In this document: positions 47,073 to 58,296 of the stretch, piece after piece
Layout: each line of letters begins with the position of its first letter
How positions within the stretch are numbered: the stretch's first letter is position 1
Source: Moringa oleifera
Taxonomy: Eukaryota > Streptophyta > Magnoliopsida > Brassicales > Moringaceae
Direction of reading: 5' to 3'
Assembly: GCA_021397835.1 (NCBI GenBank)
Contig: JAJFZO010000094.1
Location: 483,501 to 547,500, forward strand
DNA: 64,000 nucleotides
The notes under the pieces: model-generated
The model's input: only the letters and a program-made list of their open reading frames with translations
What the model was told of the DNA's origin: nothing
Database searches by the model: none
Program-made: the position numbers and the translations under genes

Positions 47073-48362
47073 TCGTGCTTGGTTGAATTTCTTCACTTTG
47101 ACATTTAGAGCACTGGGCAGAAATCACATTGCGTGAGCATCTGCAAGGACCATCGCAATGCTTTGTTTTAATTAAACAGTTGGATTCCCCTTGTTCGTAC
47201 CAGTTCTGAGTTGGTTGTTCGATGCCTGGGGAAGGCCTCCAAAAAAACCGTTCCTAATCCGTCACCCGGCCGACACGCGGTGACCCGCTCTCAGAGCCAA
47301 TCCTTTTCTCGAGGTTACGGATCCATTTTGTCAACTTCCCTTGCCTACATTGTTCCATTGACCAAAGTCTATTCACCTTGGAGACCTAATGCAGTTATGA
47401 GTATGACCAGCCGTGGGATGCACTCCGTCCTCCAGATTTTCAAGGGCCGCTGAGGGCGCACCGGACACCAGGCAACGTGTGGTGCTCCTCCAGCCGCTGG
47501 ACCCTACCTTCGGCTAAGCCATTTCCAAGGTGGGCAGGCTATTAAACAGAAAAGATAACTCTTTTTGTGGCCCTCGTTGACATCTCTAAAATTTTAACTA
47601 GATCCTCTTTCGAAGCTCGCGTCGGGGTGCTAACCGACGGGCTTCCCCCATTTCTTAGAATTGACTAACCCATGTGCAAGTGTCGTCACATGGAACCTTT
47701 CCCCTCTTAGGCCTTCAAAGTTCTCATTTAATATTTGCTACTACCACCAAGATCTGCACCGATGGTCGCTTCGCCCGGGCTCACGCCTCAGGTTTTACGA
47801 CGACCATCGCGCCTTCTTACTCATTGGGGCTTGGCCCTTGCCCCAATGGTCGGGTATAGGTCGTGCACTTCAGTGCCATCCATTTTCGAGGCTAATTGAT
47901 TTGGCAGATGAGTTGTTACGCACTCCTTGGTGGATTTCCACTTCCATGACCACCGTCTTGCTGTCTTAATCGACCAACACCCTTTGTGGGTTCTAGGTTA
48001 GCGTGCAATTGGGCACCATAACTCGACTTTCAGTTCATTCTGCATCGCCAATTTTGCTTACCAAAAATGGCCCACTTAGAGCTCTTGATTCCGTGGGATG
48101 GCTCAACGAAGCAGTCACCCCGTACTACCTATTTAAAGTTTAACAATAGGTCGAGGGCATTGTGCACTCAATGCCTTTAATCATTGGCTTTACCCGATAG
48201 ACTCGCATCTGAGCTCCAGTTATCCTAAGCGAAACTTCGGAGGGAACCAGCTACTAGACGGCTCGATTAGTCTTTCGCCCCTATACCCAAGTCAGATGAA
48301 CGATTTGCATATCAGTATCGCTGCGGGCTTCCACTAGAGTTTCCTCTAGCTTCGCTCAGCTT

Positions 48363-48394
<32 letters not shown>

Positions 48395-49177
48395 AGCATG
48401 CTCGCACTCGAACACTTCTCAAAAGATTGAGGTCAGTCGACGGTGCACCGGCGAGGGATCCCGCCAACCAGCTTCCTTGCGCCTTACAGGTTTACTCACC
48501 CGTTGACTCGCACGCATGTCAGACTCCTTGGTTCGTGTTTCAAGATGGGTCGAATGGGGAGCCCGTTGGCCGACGCTGGGAGCATGCAGGTGCTGAAGCA
48601 CCGCCGTGATGGCGCGCACTGTGAGCGACGATCTCAACGACGACGTCTCTGTGAGCATATCAAAGGCTCAGGCCTGGGCTGCCATCGCGATTCACACCCC
48701 GAGTCGATCGACGGACCAGCTCGTGGCCGTTCCACATCCGACCGAGGTGCATCATCGACCCCCATCAGCTTCCCTCCCTATATTCGAGCACTCTTTGACT
48801 CTCTTTCCAAAGTTCATTTCATCTTTCCCTCGCGGTACTTGTTCGCTATCAGTTTTTTGCCCATATTTAGCCTTGGACAGAATTACCACCCTATTGGGGC
48901 TGCATTCCTAAACAACCTGACTCGTCGACAGCGCCTCATGGTGCGATAAGGTCTGGGCGAGACGAGGCTCTCACCTCTCCAGCGCCCCTTTCTACTGGAC
49001 TTGGGCCCCAGTTCATTACTGAGGACACTTTTCCAAGCTACAATTCGGGCGCCCGATTTTCAAGCTAGGCTTTTCCCAGTTCGCTCGCCGTTACTAGGGG
49101 AATCCTTGTTAGTTTCTTTTCTTTCGCTTATTGATATGCTTAAACTCAGCGGGTGGTCCTGCATGACCTATTGTCGC
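45916..49177 (-). rRNA. 26S rRNA pseudogene, both ends present
   Basis: 3262 nt, the most complete 26S by extent, from GGGACGAATCGAAGCGAC to the start region past TTGATATGCTTAAACTCAGC. The sarcin-ricin loop (46276-46290) reads AGTACGAGAGTAACC. About 75 bp is missing at 47291 (between two CTCA copies) and about 50 bp at 47587 (between two CTAA copies). Adding these back gives about 3.39 kb, the expected plant length. Confidence 0.94.
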
Positions 49178-49379
49178 ATCTCGATCGATTGATCGTTGGG
49201 TCCATGAGCCATGCACGAGGGAGCACGAGGCTTTCTTACCACCGCTAAGTCATGACGCGACGTCGCTCACGGCTCTTTTTTAGGCCAATCGCGATCCGAA
49301 GGCGCGCGGGAGGCCAACATCCACCCTGCGATCGTCCCTTCCCTCCCCAAAAGGATGCAGGAGGGTCGGGGGCAATGGT
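49178..49379 (-). other. ITS2
   Basis: 202 bp between 26S and 5.8S, collinear with 13373-13590 but with small deletions. Confidence 0.83.
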
Positions 49380-49542
49380 GCTTGACACCCAGGCAGACAT
49401 GCCCTCGACCTGATGGCTTCGGGCGCAACTTGCATTCAAAGGCTCGATGGTTCAAAGGATTCTACAATTCACACCAAGTATCGCATTTCGAAACGTTTTT
49501 CATCAATGCAAGAGCCAAGATATCCATTGCCAAGAGTCATTT
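49380..49542 (-). rRNA. 5.8S rRNA pseudogene
   Basis: 163 nt, the expected length. Conserved positions are changed; for example the + strand reads TTTCGAAACGTTTTTCATCA where TTTCGCTACGTTCTTCATCG is nearly invariant in plants. Confidence 0.92.
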
Positions 49543-49790
49543 TAGACATCGTTTGGGGATGACACGACCGCCAGCCACGCATTGAGATCAGGGCGACTGG
49601 GGCACGCTTTTTCATTTGAGTTCCTTAGCGCATCCCGCACTGTAGGTTTTATTGTTGCGTGCGATGAGGGGCTTGGGCGCGAGCCAACACACCTTTGCAG
49701 CGCAAGGAGGGACGATGGGCTCGAGAGCCCTTTGCCCCGCCGGTGTGTTTACAACGAGTTCATGGGTCATTTCGTTTAGCGAGTTTTTAA
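49543..49790 (-). other. ITS1
   Basis: 248 bp, same length as 13753-14000. Confidence 0.85.
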
Positions 49791-49990
49791 TAATGATCCT
49801 TCCACAGGTTCACTTACAAAAACCTTGTTACAACTTCTCCTTCCTCTAACTAATAAGGTTCAGTGGACTTCTTGTGTCGTCGTAGGCGATGAACCGCCCA
49901 CATCGCCATGATTCAAACACTTCACCGAACCAATAGGAGCGACGGGCAGTGTGTATAAAGGGCAGGGACGTAGTCAATGCGAGCTAATGG

Positions 49991-50024
<34 letters not shown>

Positions 50025-51246
50025 ACAACTGCAATGATCTATCCCCATCATGATGAAATTTCAAAGATTACCCGACCTGTCGGCCAAGGCTATAAACTCG
50101 TTGAATACATCAGTGTAGCGCTCATGTGGCCCAGAACATCTAAGGGCATCACAGACCTGTTATTACCTCAAACTTCCTTGGCCTAAGTGGCCATAGTCCC
50201 TATGAGAAGCCAACCGTGGAGGGTCACCTCCACATAACTAGTTAGCAGGCTGAGGTCTCGTTCATTAGCAGAATTAACCAGACAAATCACTCTATCGACT
50301 AAGAATGGCCATGCATCACCACCCATGGAATCAAGAAAGAGCTCTTAGTTTGTCAATCCTTACTATGTTTGGACCTGGTAAGTTTCCCTGTGTTGAGTCA
50401 AATTAAGCCGCAGGCTCCACTCTTGGTGGTGCCCTTCTATCAGTTACTTTATGTTTCAGCCTTACGACCATACTCCCCTCGAAACCCAAAGACTTTGATT
50501 TCTCACAAGGTGCCAGCGGAGTCCTAAAAACAACATCCACTGATCCCTGGTCGGCATCGTTTATAGTTGAGACTAGGATGGTATCTGATCATCTTCGAGC
50601 CCTCAACTTTTGTCTTGATTAATAAAAACATCCTTGGAAAATGCTTTTGCAATTGTTCGTCTTTCATAAATCTAAGAATTTCACCTCTGACTATGAAATA
50701 CGAATGCCTCCGACTGTCCTTATAAATCATTACTCTGATCTCGAAGGCCAACAGAGTAGGATTGAAATCCTATGACGTTATCCCATGCTAATGTATTCAA
50801 AGCGTAGGCTTGCTTTGAGCACTCTAATTTCTTCAAAGTAACACGTCAGAGGTACAACCCAACCAATTAAGGCTAGAAGCGCATTGTTGGCAGTAGGGAC
50901 GAGCCAACTGGTGCACATCGTAGGCAGACCGGCCGACCTATCCCAAGGTCCAACTACGAGCGTTTTAATTGTAACAACTTAAATATACGCTATTGGAGCC
51001 GGAATTACCGCAGTTGCTGGCACCAGACTTGCCCTTCAATGGATCCTCGTTAAGAGATTTAGATTGTACTCATTCCAATTACCAGACTCGAAGAGCCCGA
51101 TATTGTTATTTGTCGTCACTACCTTTCCATATTAGGATTGGGTAATTTGTGCGTCTACTGCCTTCCTTGGATGTGGCAACCGTTTCTTAGGCTCTTTCTG
51201 TGGAATCGAACCCAAATTCTCCATCACCCATCACCACCATAGTAGG
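49791..51246 (-). rRNA. 18S rRNA pseudogene, 3' portion left of solo LTR
   Basis: 1456 nt ending at target duplication GTAGG (51242-51246). The decoding-region sequence (49941-49956) reads ATACACACTGCCCGTC on the minus strand, two transitions from the universal form. Confidence 0.94.
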
Positions 51247-52446
51247 TGTCACACCGTCTGTTATGGGATCAGCATAACCCTAATGTGATGGCACTAAGTG
51301 CGTCCACCTAGCCAGCCTAACTTTCTAAGCCCACGCCAAGCAAAGAAGAAGAGATAACAATGTAAACGCAAAGTAAGGAGACAGTATTACGAGAACTTTT
51401 TCTCAACCTTTATTCAAAATAAAGGAACTCTTTACAAAAGAAGGGTCTCTCTTTAAGAGCACCCAAAGCCTCTAGCTACCCACACACTTGAGTTTGTATT
51501 ACTCAATGTCTTTACAACTGAACTCAAGCCCCCTTTTCATACTAGTTGAGGAGTGTCCTACTCAAACACTCTCTCTTAGTTATCCCACGTTATTCAGATA
51601 GGTCACCCAATCTTTATCATGAATCATTTATCCCATTGAGGCTTATTTTCAAAGTTTAGATAGCATCCTCCTCTCGCAAAGGCTCTCCATGAGTCAAGGA
51701 TCTTCGAATAACGTCCTTCTCCTGCAAGGACTCTCCATGAGTCAAGGATATTTGGATAGCACCATCTTCCCGTAAGAACTCTCCATTTGGATAGCATCCT
51801 TCTCCTACAAGGACTCTCCATTAGTCAAGGATATTTGGATAGCATCCTTCTCCTACAAGGACTCTCCTTGAGTCAAGGATCTTATCTCCTTTGAAGTCTT
51901 CTCCAAGCCTTCTTATCCACTTTCAATTAGTTTGGATATGATTGAGGAGGTGGTTCCTGTTCAGGACTCTTCTCGAGCCTTATCTCCCTTGGCTTTTGGG
52001 ATAGACATCTCTTTCTTATCCTTCTATCGCCTTTTTCCACCTCTAGCCAATAGCCATATCCTTTCTTTATGGAATATCTTCGCTTGCTGGACTTTCCATC
52101 CATGCCAAGTTGGGTTCCCAAAATCTGCCTTATGTTCCCATCACTGGACATATTCGCACCACTATGTGTCGGTGCTTGCTTGAGGCATCTCTGCCGCTTT
52201 CCCCTTAAGCGAGCTTGTGGGTCTGTTTGTGTGTTTTATCTCCCACTCCACAACGTTCCCAGCTCATCAGCGTATCCCGCCACTGTGAGTATGAAACTCG
52301 ATTTCTCACCAAGTCTCCCGCATTGGTTCCCATATCTAACTCATGTGTTTTTGCCTTGTTAGCGTGGTCCTCCACACTTATAGGTCCAGGCATGGAGCAA
52401 GACTCACCATGTCTATGCCTTGGCACTGAAATTCAAGGGTCTGACA
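51247..52446 (-). repeat. Solo LTR in 18S, A-type
   Basis: 1200 bp, TGTCACACCG to GGGTCTGACA, with perfect 5-bp target duplications GTAGG at 51242-51246 and 52447-52451. The length gain over the 1.02 kb B-type comes mainly from an expanded minisatellite (51659-51880). The left end matches the LTRs at 1 and 3384 (GTCTGTT start, AAGTGCGTCC, AAGCAAAGAAGAAGAGA) and not the B-type. Confidence 0.94.
51659..51880. repeat. Minisatellite inside LTR, about 5 units
   Basis: 35/48-bp units of the family described at 398-705. Confidence 0.8.
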
Positions 52447-52791
52447 GTAGGCAACTATCCTACCATCAAAAGTTGATAGGGCAGAAATTTGAATGATGCG
52501 TCACCAGCACGATGGCCTTGTGATCCATCAAGTTATCATGAATCATCAAAGCAATGGGCGAAGCGCACGTCCACCTTTTATCTAATAAATGTGCCCCTTC
52601 CAGAAGTTGGGGTTTATTGCACGTATTAGCTCTAGAATTACTATGGTTATCCGAGTAGTAGGTACCATTAAACAAACTATAACTGATTTAATGAGCCATT
52701 CGCAGCTTCACAGTATGAGTTAGTTCATACTAAACATGCATGGCTTAATCTTTCAGACAAGCATATGACTACTGGCAGGATCAACCAAGTA
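52447..52791 (-). rRNA. 18S rRNA 5' fragment right of solo LTR
   Basis: 345 nt from GTAGGCAACTATCC to the 5' end (GATCAACCAAGTA). Confidence 0.92.
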
Positions 52792-53336
52792 ATATCCTTC
52801 GAGACACTGTGCCAACTAGGACCGAAGCATGCCGCAAGGCTCGTTGAGGCCAAAGCTGTCATAGTCGTCGTTCAAAATCGATGGGACGTGGGACAAATGC
52901 TTTCGCTTGGACAGGTAAAGGCCCAGGCCACTCCTGTTGCAATAGTTTTCACACCCAAGGGGACGACCGAGTGCCCGTGTGCTAAAGTAGCCACATGCCA
53001 AAGCAAGCCGCGCTTGGAGTGTAAGGCCTGGCTTAGGTTTCCACCCATGCTCGCAAGGGACATGGTGCAAAGACAACCGACTCGAATCATCAAATCTTGT
53101 TTGTGAAGGCACGCAACACAGGGTCTCGAATGCCACCATGAAAAGCCAACGTATGGCTCAGGGTAGAGCTTGAAGCGACGTGCTAGCCGATAGTTAGATG
53201 CGGGAGCATGGAGCCTGCCAACGTGCACATCTAGATCACCAGTTAAACGTCGCACGTACAAATGGGCAGCAACAGCACCAGATGAGCTGCAATCTGATGA
53301 GCAAAAAGCCCATCAATCATGCAGGCCCATCAATCC
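52792..53336 (-). other. 5' external transcribed spacer, truncated and fused to ITS1
   Basis: About 545 bp collinear with the 18S-proximal third of the other ETS copies, then a switch to ITS1. Just before the switch an 11-base piece GCCCATCAATC (53308-53318) is repeated at 53325-53335, apparently as filler. Everything between this ETS and the next ITS1 (rest of ETS, promoter, IGS array, 26S, ITS2, 5.8S) is deleted. Confidence 0.82.
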
Positions 53337-53408
53337 ATTCGAGAGCCCTCTGCCCCGTCGGTATGTTTACAACGTGTTCGCGGGTCGTTTTATTGAGTGA
53401 GTTTTTGA
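53337..53408 (-). other. ITS1 fragment
   Basis: 72 bp from CGAGAGCCCTCTGCCCCG to the 18S 3' end. Confidence 0.85.
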
Positions 53409-53545
53409 CAATGATCCTTCCACAGGTTCACCTGTGGAAACCTTGTTACGACTTTTCCTTCCTCTAAATGATAAGGTTCAGCGGACTTCTCACGATGTTG
53501 CGAGTGGCGAACCACCTACATTGTCGCAATCCAAAACACTTCACT

Positions 53546-53610
<65 letters not shown>

Positions 53611-54071
53611 TTGATGACTCGCACTTACTAGGAATTCTTCGTTAAAGACCAACAATTGCAATGATCTATCCCTATCACGATGAAATTTCAAAGATTACTC
53701 GGGCTTGTCGGCTAAGGCTATAAACTTGTTGAATACATAAGTGTAGTGCGCGTGCGGCCTAGAACATCTGAAGGCATCATAGACCTATTATTGCCTTAAA
53801 CTTCCTTGGCCTAAGTGGCCATAGTCCCTTTAAGAAGCCAGCCGTGGAGGGTCACCTCCACGTAGCTAGTTAACAGGCTGAGGTCTCGTTCGTTAATGGA
53901 ATTAACCAGACAAATCGCTCCACCAACTAAGAACGGTCATGCACCACCACCCATATAATTAAGAAAGAGCTTTCAATCTATCAATCCTTACTATGTCTGG
54001 ACCTGGCAAGTTTCCCCGTGTTGAGTTAAATTAAGCCGTAGGCTCTACTCTTGGTGGTGCCTTTCCATCAG

Positions 54072-54109
<38 letters not shown>

Positions 54110-54239
54110 AAACCCAAAGACTTTGATTTCCCGTAAAGTGCTAGTGGAGTCCTAAAAGCAACATCTGTTGATCTCTGGTCGGCATCATTTATGGTTGAGA
54201 GTAGGACGGTATCTGATCATATTCGAGCCCCCAACTTTT

Positions 54240-54278
<39 letters not shown>

Positions 54279-54332
54279 TAATTGTTCGTTTTTCATAAAT
54301 CCAAGAATTTCACCTCTGACTATGAAATACAG

Positions 54333-54369
<37 letters not shown>

Positions 54370-54390
54370 TCGAAGGCCAACAGAGTAGGA
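53409..54390 (-). rRNA. 18S rRNA pseudogene, 3' portion fused to retroelement RNase H
   Basis: 982 nt. The decoding-region sequence (53568-53583) is intact, unlike in the other units. At 54388-54396 it changes to retroelement RNase H sequence; 18S GGATCGAAATCC and element AATCAAACTCC are similar there, a short imperfect homology. About 480 nt of 18S, one LTR, integrase and part of RNase H are missing. Confidence 0.93.
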
Positions 54391-54660
54391 TCAAACTCCG
54401 CCACAAACTCTTGCCATCTTTCTTATTTGGGAGATAGCTTTTTTTGCGAGCAACAATAGGTATTACCGACATTGTCAATAATTACCTTAAATTTTGTCCC
54501 AAGCAAGTAATGCCGCCACGTCCTTAGGCAATGGACAACAGCCGTCATCTCCTTTTCATGAGTCGAATAATGCTGCTCTGCATCATTGAATTTTGACTCT
54601 GGAATGCCACGGGATGGCCATTCTGCACCAACACACCCCCGATTGTAATGGCTCTTCAAA
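54391..54660 (-). pseudogene. RNase H N-terminal fragment
   Basis: Open at 54423-54659 with QHYSTHEKEMTAVVHCL, WRHYLLGTKF and IDN (TDN expected). It ends at the junction with 18S. Confidence 0.8.
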
Positions 54661-54697
54661 AGTTCGGTAGGGATAGTACTGGTTTTGAGGCTACTAC

Positions 54698-55663
54698 CTA
54701 TTTTAATCCCTCAAAAGCCTTGTTGCATTCATTGGTCCACACCCACAGGCTATCTTTCTTTAGCAAGTCCGTCAAATGGTTGCTCTTGCTCGAATATCCT
54801 TTGATGAACCGTCTGTAATAGTTTACGAGCCTAAGGAATGGTCGCAATTTAGTAACTTTTTGCGGGGTTGGCCACTCTATGATGGCCTTCATTTTCCTTT
54901 CATCCATCCGTATCTGTTCGTTCTCGACCTAATGTCCCAAGAATGGCACTTCTTGCTTGCAAAACTGGCATTTTTCCTTCTTGATGTACAACTAGTGCTC
55001 TCGCAGCCGCATCAATACTTGCCGTAAATGGTTTGTGTGGTCATCGAGGGTCTCGTTATAGACGGCAATGTCATCCAAGTAGACTACCATAAATTTGTCC
55101 AAAAACTCAAACAATACATCATTCATAAGATTGCGAAAAAGTAACAGGTGCATTGGTTAGCCCGAAGGGCATCACCATGAACTCATAAGAGTCGTACCTT
55201 ATGACGCATGCGGTTTTTGCTTCGTCCCCCTCAGTTATTCTGACTTGCCAATATCCTGACCGCAAGTCTAGCTTTGTAAAGTACTTGGCCCTTGATAATC
55301 GACCAAATAAGTCAGCAACGTTTGGCATCGAATATTTGTTCTTTACCGTTACCTTGTTTAATGCTCGGTAATCAATGCACATTCTTAGTGAGCCATTTTG
55401 TTTTCACTGGAATAGCACAGGTGCTCCATAAGGGGCCTTCGACAGTTGAATGAAACCTACTTCCAATAGCTCATCTAGTTGCTTTTGTAGTTTGGCTAGT
55501 TCCGATGGGGGCATTCGATATGGTGCTTGACCAAGGGGTCTAGCACCTGGAAGTAACTCGATTATATGATCAAGATTCGTCCTCAGAGGCAATGTCTTGG
55601 GGAGCTCTGGTGGCATCATGTCGCTGAATTCCCTCAACACTTCAGCGATCTTGTCGAGCACCT
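54698..55663 (-). pseudogene. Reverse transcriptase domain (pol fragment)
   Basis: It contains, in minus-strand order, DHIIELLPGARP (near 55565), [42 protein letters not shown], the VVYLDD box (about 55070) and LVNYYRRFIKGYSS. All main motifs are legible, but it is split into frames 55404-55661, 55119-55382 and 54698-54907 by small indels and stops. Confidence 0.87.
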
Positions 55664-56168
55664 CTACAACCTAATCTGGTTTTGCCTCAAATAGTGTTGC
55701 CACCATCGTCACTTCACCCTTTCGCAGTCCTGACTTAAGTTGCTTTGTAGATTGCAACCTAATTAGTTTCTTGTCTACCGAAAACTCTCTTGTTGCTTCA
55801 GTTCTAATTAGGCTCGGGGCTCGCTCATCAGCCACGAGTAGTCCACCTAAGTGGGGCATCACCGATGCCTTGGTTTGTTTGAAGAATTCTAGACCCAAGA
55901 TAACATCAAAGTCATTTAACTGAGTTATCATGAAGTTGGACGTACCTATCCATTCGCCTACTTCAAGGGTCTTAGTGGCAGCTCTGCATACTGCCTTCGC
56001 CTCAACATTCACTGCTTTGAACTTGATCGAGGTTGGAGAAAGCTTAAGCCCGAGCTTTCTTACTTTTTTTTTCGTGATGAAATTATTGGTAGCTCCAGTA
56101 TCCAACATTGCCATTGCATCCTCCCCGTTTACCTTCACTGGGACATAGATCAACCCTTTCTGCAAGTT
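55664..56168 (-). pseudogene. Aspartic protease domain, active-site motif intact
   Basis: Open from 56165 to 55671 (164 codons). It contains LIYVPVKVNGEDAMAML followed by DTGATNNF, the catalytic Asp-Thr-Gly, then QLNDFDVILGLEFF. A stop at the right-hand end of RT (CAA changed to TAA near 55671) ends it. The best protease copy in the window. Confidence 0.85.
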
Positions 56169-57215
56169 CTTGGGTGTAATTGCATTCAGTAACTAGATTG
56201 GATTCACCCGAGTTGTGACATTCCCTTCCTTTTCCTCGGAGGAATCCTTTGCTGCCATGAGCACCGCTAACTTCTCCTTGCGAGGATAGTTGCATGCTCT
56301 ATGTAGCCCGTTGCAAAAGAAGCAACCCCCTTAGTCCACATTCTTTCCCTTTCCTTTCAAAAGGGATGAGCCCTCAGGCTTGCTGGACTCAGCATTCTTT
56401 TTTTTTCTTGCCCTTGCCATTAGGCTTTTTCATCTCTTTTCTAGCCTTCCCTCGTTTCTTACTTTTCTTTTCAGGAGTACCACCCGCGTACTTGAAATCC
56501 TGTAAGCTATCCACCACGAAAAATGCTGAGGGCAAGTCTTTGACACCTTGCCACCTTAGTTCTACTTGAGCCCACGGCTGCAAGCCTGATAGGAAGTTAA
56601 ACAACCTATCCTCCTTTAACATGTTCTTAATGTCCACATTAGTGAATTGAATTCCTTGATGATGTCACGCAGTGAACCTGTCTACTTCAAGCATTTCAGT
56701 TGCTCCTTAGCCATGAACGAGGTGTTGCATGGCACGAATTACTCCTTCAATTCCCTTTTGAATGCCTCCCATGAATCAATGCTAGGCCTTCCCATGATAG
56801 CGTCACCTGCATACGGGTGCACCACCACAACTTAGCATCACCAGATAAGTACATGGTCATTTTCGGGCACTCTAGCAGCTTTGAAGTACTGCTCTGTATC
56901 CCACAAAAAGTTCTCCATTTCTTTGGCATTCCTCTATCCAGAGAATGGCTTTGGTTCTGGCACCTTCAGCATAGCCATAGTAGAGTCTGCCCCTACCGTA
57001 AGGGTGTGGGGAGCTTTTTTTAGCAAACCAATCTTGGTCTCAAGGTTACTCATGGTTTCCTTGAGGTTTCCGATGTCCTCTTCCATCGAGGATTGTTGCT
57101 GGGCGATTATCTCCATCAACTCAGCTAGCGTGCATGTTGATCCCTCAATTGGTGCACTAACAATCTCTTCCAACTGAGTGACACGCTCTCCCATTGACTC
57201 ACTCCCTCCTAGCAT
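56169..57215 (-). pseudogene. gag, broken
   Basis: The start at 57215 opens MLGGSESMGERVTQLEEIV and stays open for 93 codons through the coiled coil to KVPEPKPFSG; the capsid part (LSGDAKLWW, about 56850) lies in another frame. A region missing about 20 bp near 56855 shifts it. The lysine-rich segment and a zinc-knuckle remnant follow (about 56300), with the first Cys codons damaged. Confidence 0.82.
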
Positions 57216-57275
57216 GGGGCCTTGATAACGATAAGATCAACCACGAGTTTGAAAGAAAGTGGTGATCGAAACCGT

Positions 57276-57287
57276 GCTCTGATACCA
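57276..57287 (-). other. Primer-binding site, perfect initiator tRNA-Met match
   Basis: The minus strand reads TGGTATCAGAGC, the standard 12-base plant site, 3 bp from the LTR. Confidence 0.88.
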
Positions 57288-57290
57288 AAC

Positions 57291-58296
57291 TGTCACATCG
57301 TCGATTACAGGATCAGCGCAACTCTAGTGTGATGGCGCTAGATGCATCCACCTAACCAGCTAACTTTCTAAGCCCGTGCCAAAAGAAGAATGAGAGCCAA
57401 GAACGCAAAACGCAAAGTAAGAAGACGGTATTACGAGAACTCTTTCTCAACCTTTATTGAAAATAAAGGAACTCTTTACAAAAGTAGGGTCTCTCACTAA
57501 GAGCACCCAAAGCCTCTAACTACCCACACACTTGAGTTTGTATTACTTGATGTGTTTACAATTGAACCCAAGCCCATTTTTTGTACTAGTTGAAGAGTGT
57601 CCTACTCAAACACTCTCTCTTAGTTATCCCATGTTTTTCGGATAGGCCACCCAATCTTGATCACGAATCTTTATCTCATTGAGGCTTATCTTCAAAGTTT
57701 GGATAGGATCCTTCTCTCGTAAGGACTTTCCTTGAGTCAAGGATCTCATCTTCTTTGAAGTCTTCTCTAAGCCTTCTTATCCACTTTTAACTGGTTTGGA
57801 TAGGCTTGAGGAGGTGGTTTTCGTTCAAGACTCTTTTCGAGCCTCATCTCCCTTGGCTTTCGGGATAGACGTCTCTTACTTATCCTTCTATCGCCTTGAT
57901 CCCCCGTTTGCCAATAGCCATATCCTTTCGTTGTGGAATATCTTTGCTTGCTGGACTTTCCATCCATGCCAAACTAGGTTCTCGAATTTTACCCTGTGTT
58001 CCCGTCACTGGACATATTCGCACCACCGTGTGCTGGTGCTTGCTTGAGGCATCGCTGTCGCTTTCCTCTTAAACAGGGTTATGGGTCTATTTGTGTGCTT
58101 CATCCCTTGCTCCACAATGTTTCTAACTCATAAGCAAATCTCGCCACTGTAAGTATGAAACTCAATTTCTCACCCAAGTCTCCCGTATTCATTTTCATAT
58201 CTAACTCATGCGTTTTTGCCTTGCTAGCGTGGTCCTCCACACTTAGGTCCAGGCATGGAGCAAGACTCGCCATGCCTACGCCTTGGTAGTCTGACA
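57291..58296 (-). repeat. LTR (5' LTR in element sense), B-type
   Basis: 1006 bp, TGTCACATCG to TAGTCTGACA; followed by target duplication ATAGG (58297-58301) and 18S. One minisatellite unit. A deletion of about 15 bp lies next to its right end (after CCTTGGTA). Confidence 0.92.

Larger units (their letters stand above)
54391..58296 (-). mobile_element. Truncated chromovirus in 18S (B-type), 3' half deleted
   Basis: It keeps 5' LTR (57291-58296), primer-binding site, gag, protease, reverse transcriptase and the start of RNase H. Its right flank is ATAGG then 18S from the same nucleotide as in the other units, so it descends from the same kind of insertion. One deletion explains the missing left side. 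Its coding parts are less decayed than those at 24180-28592, for example intact DTGA and CAG in place of stops. Confidence 0.93.
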
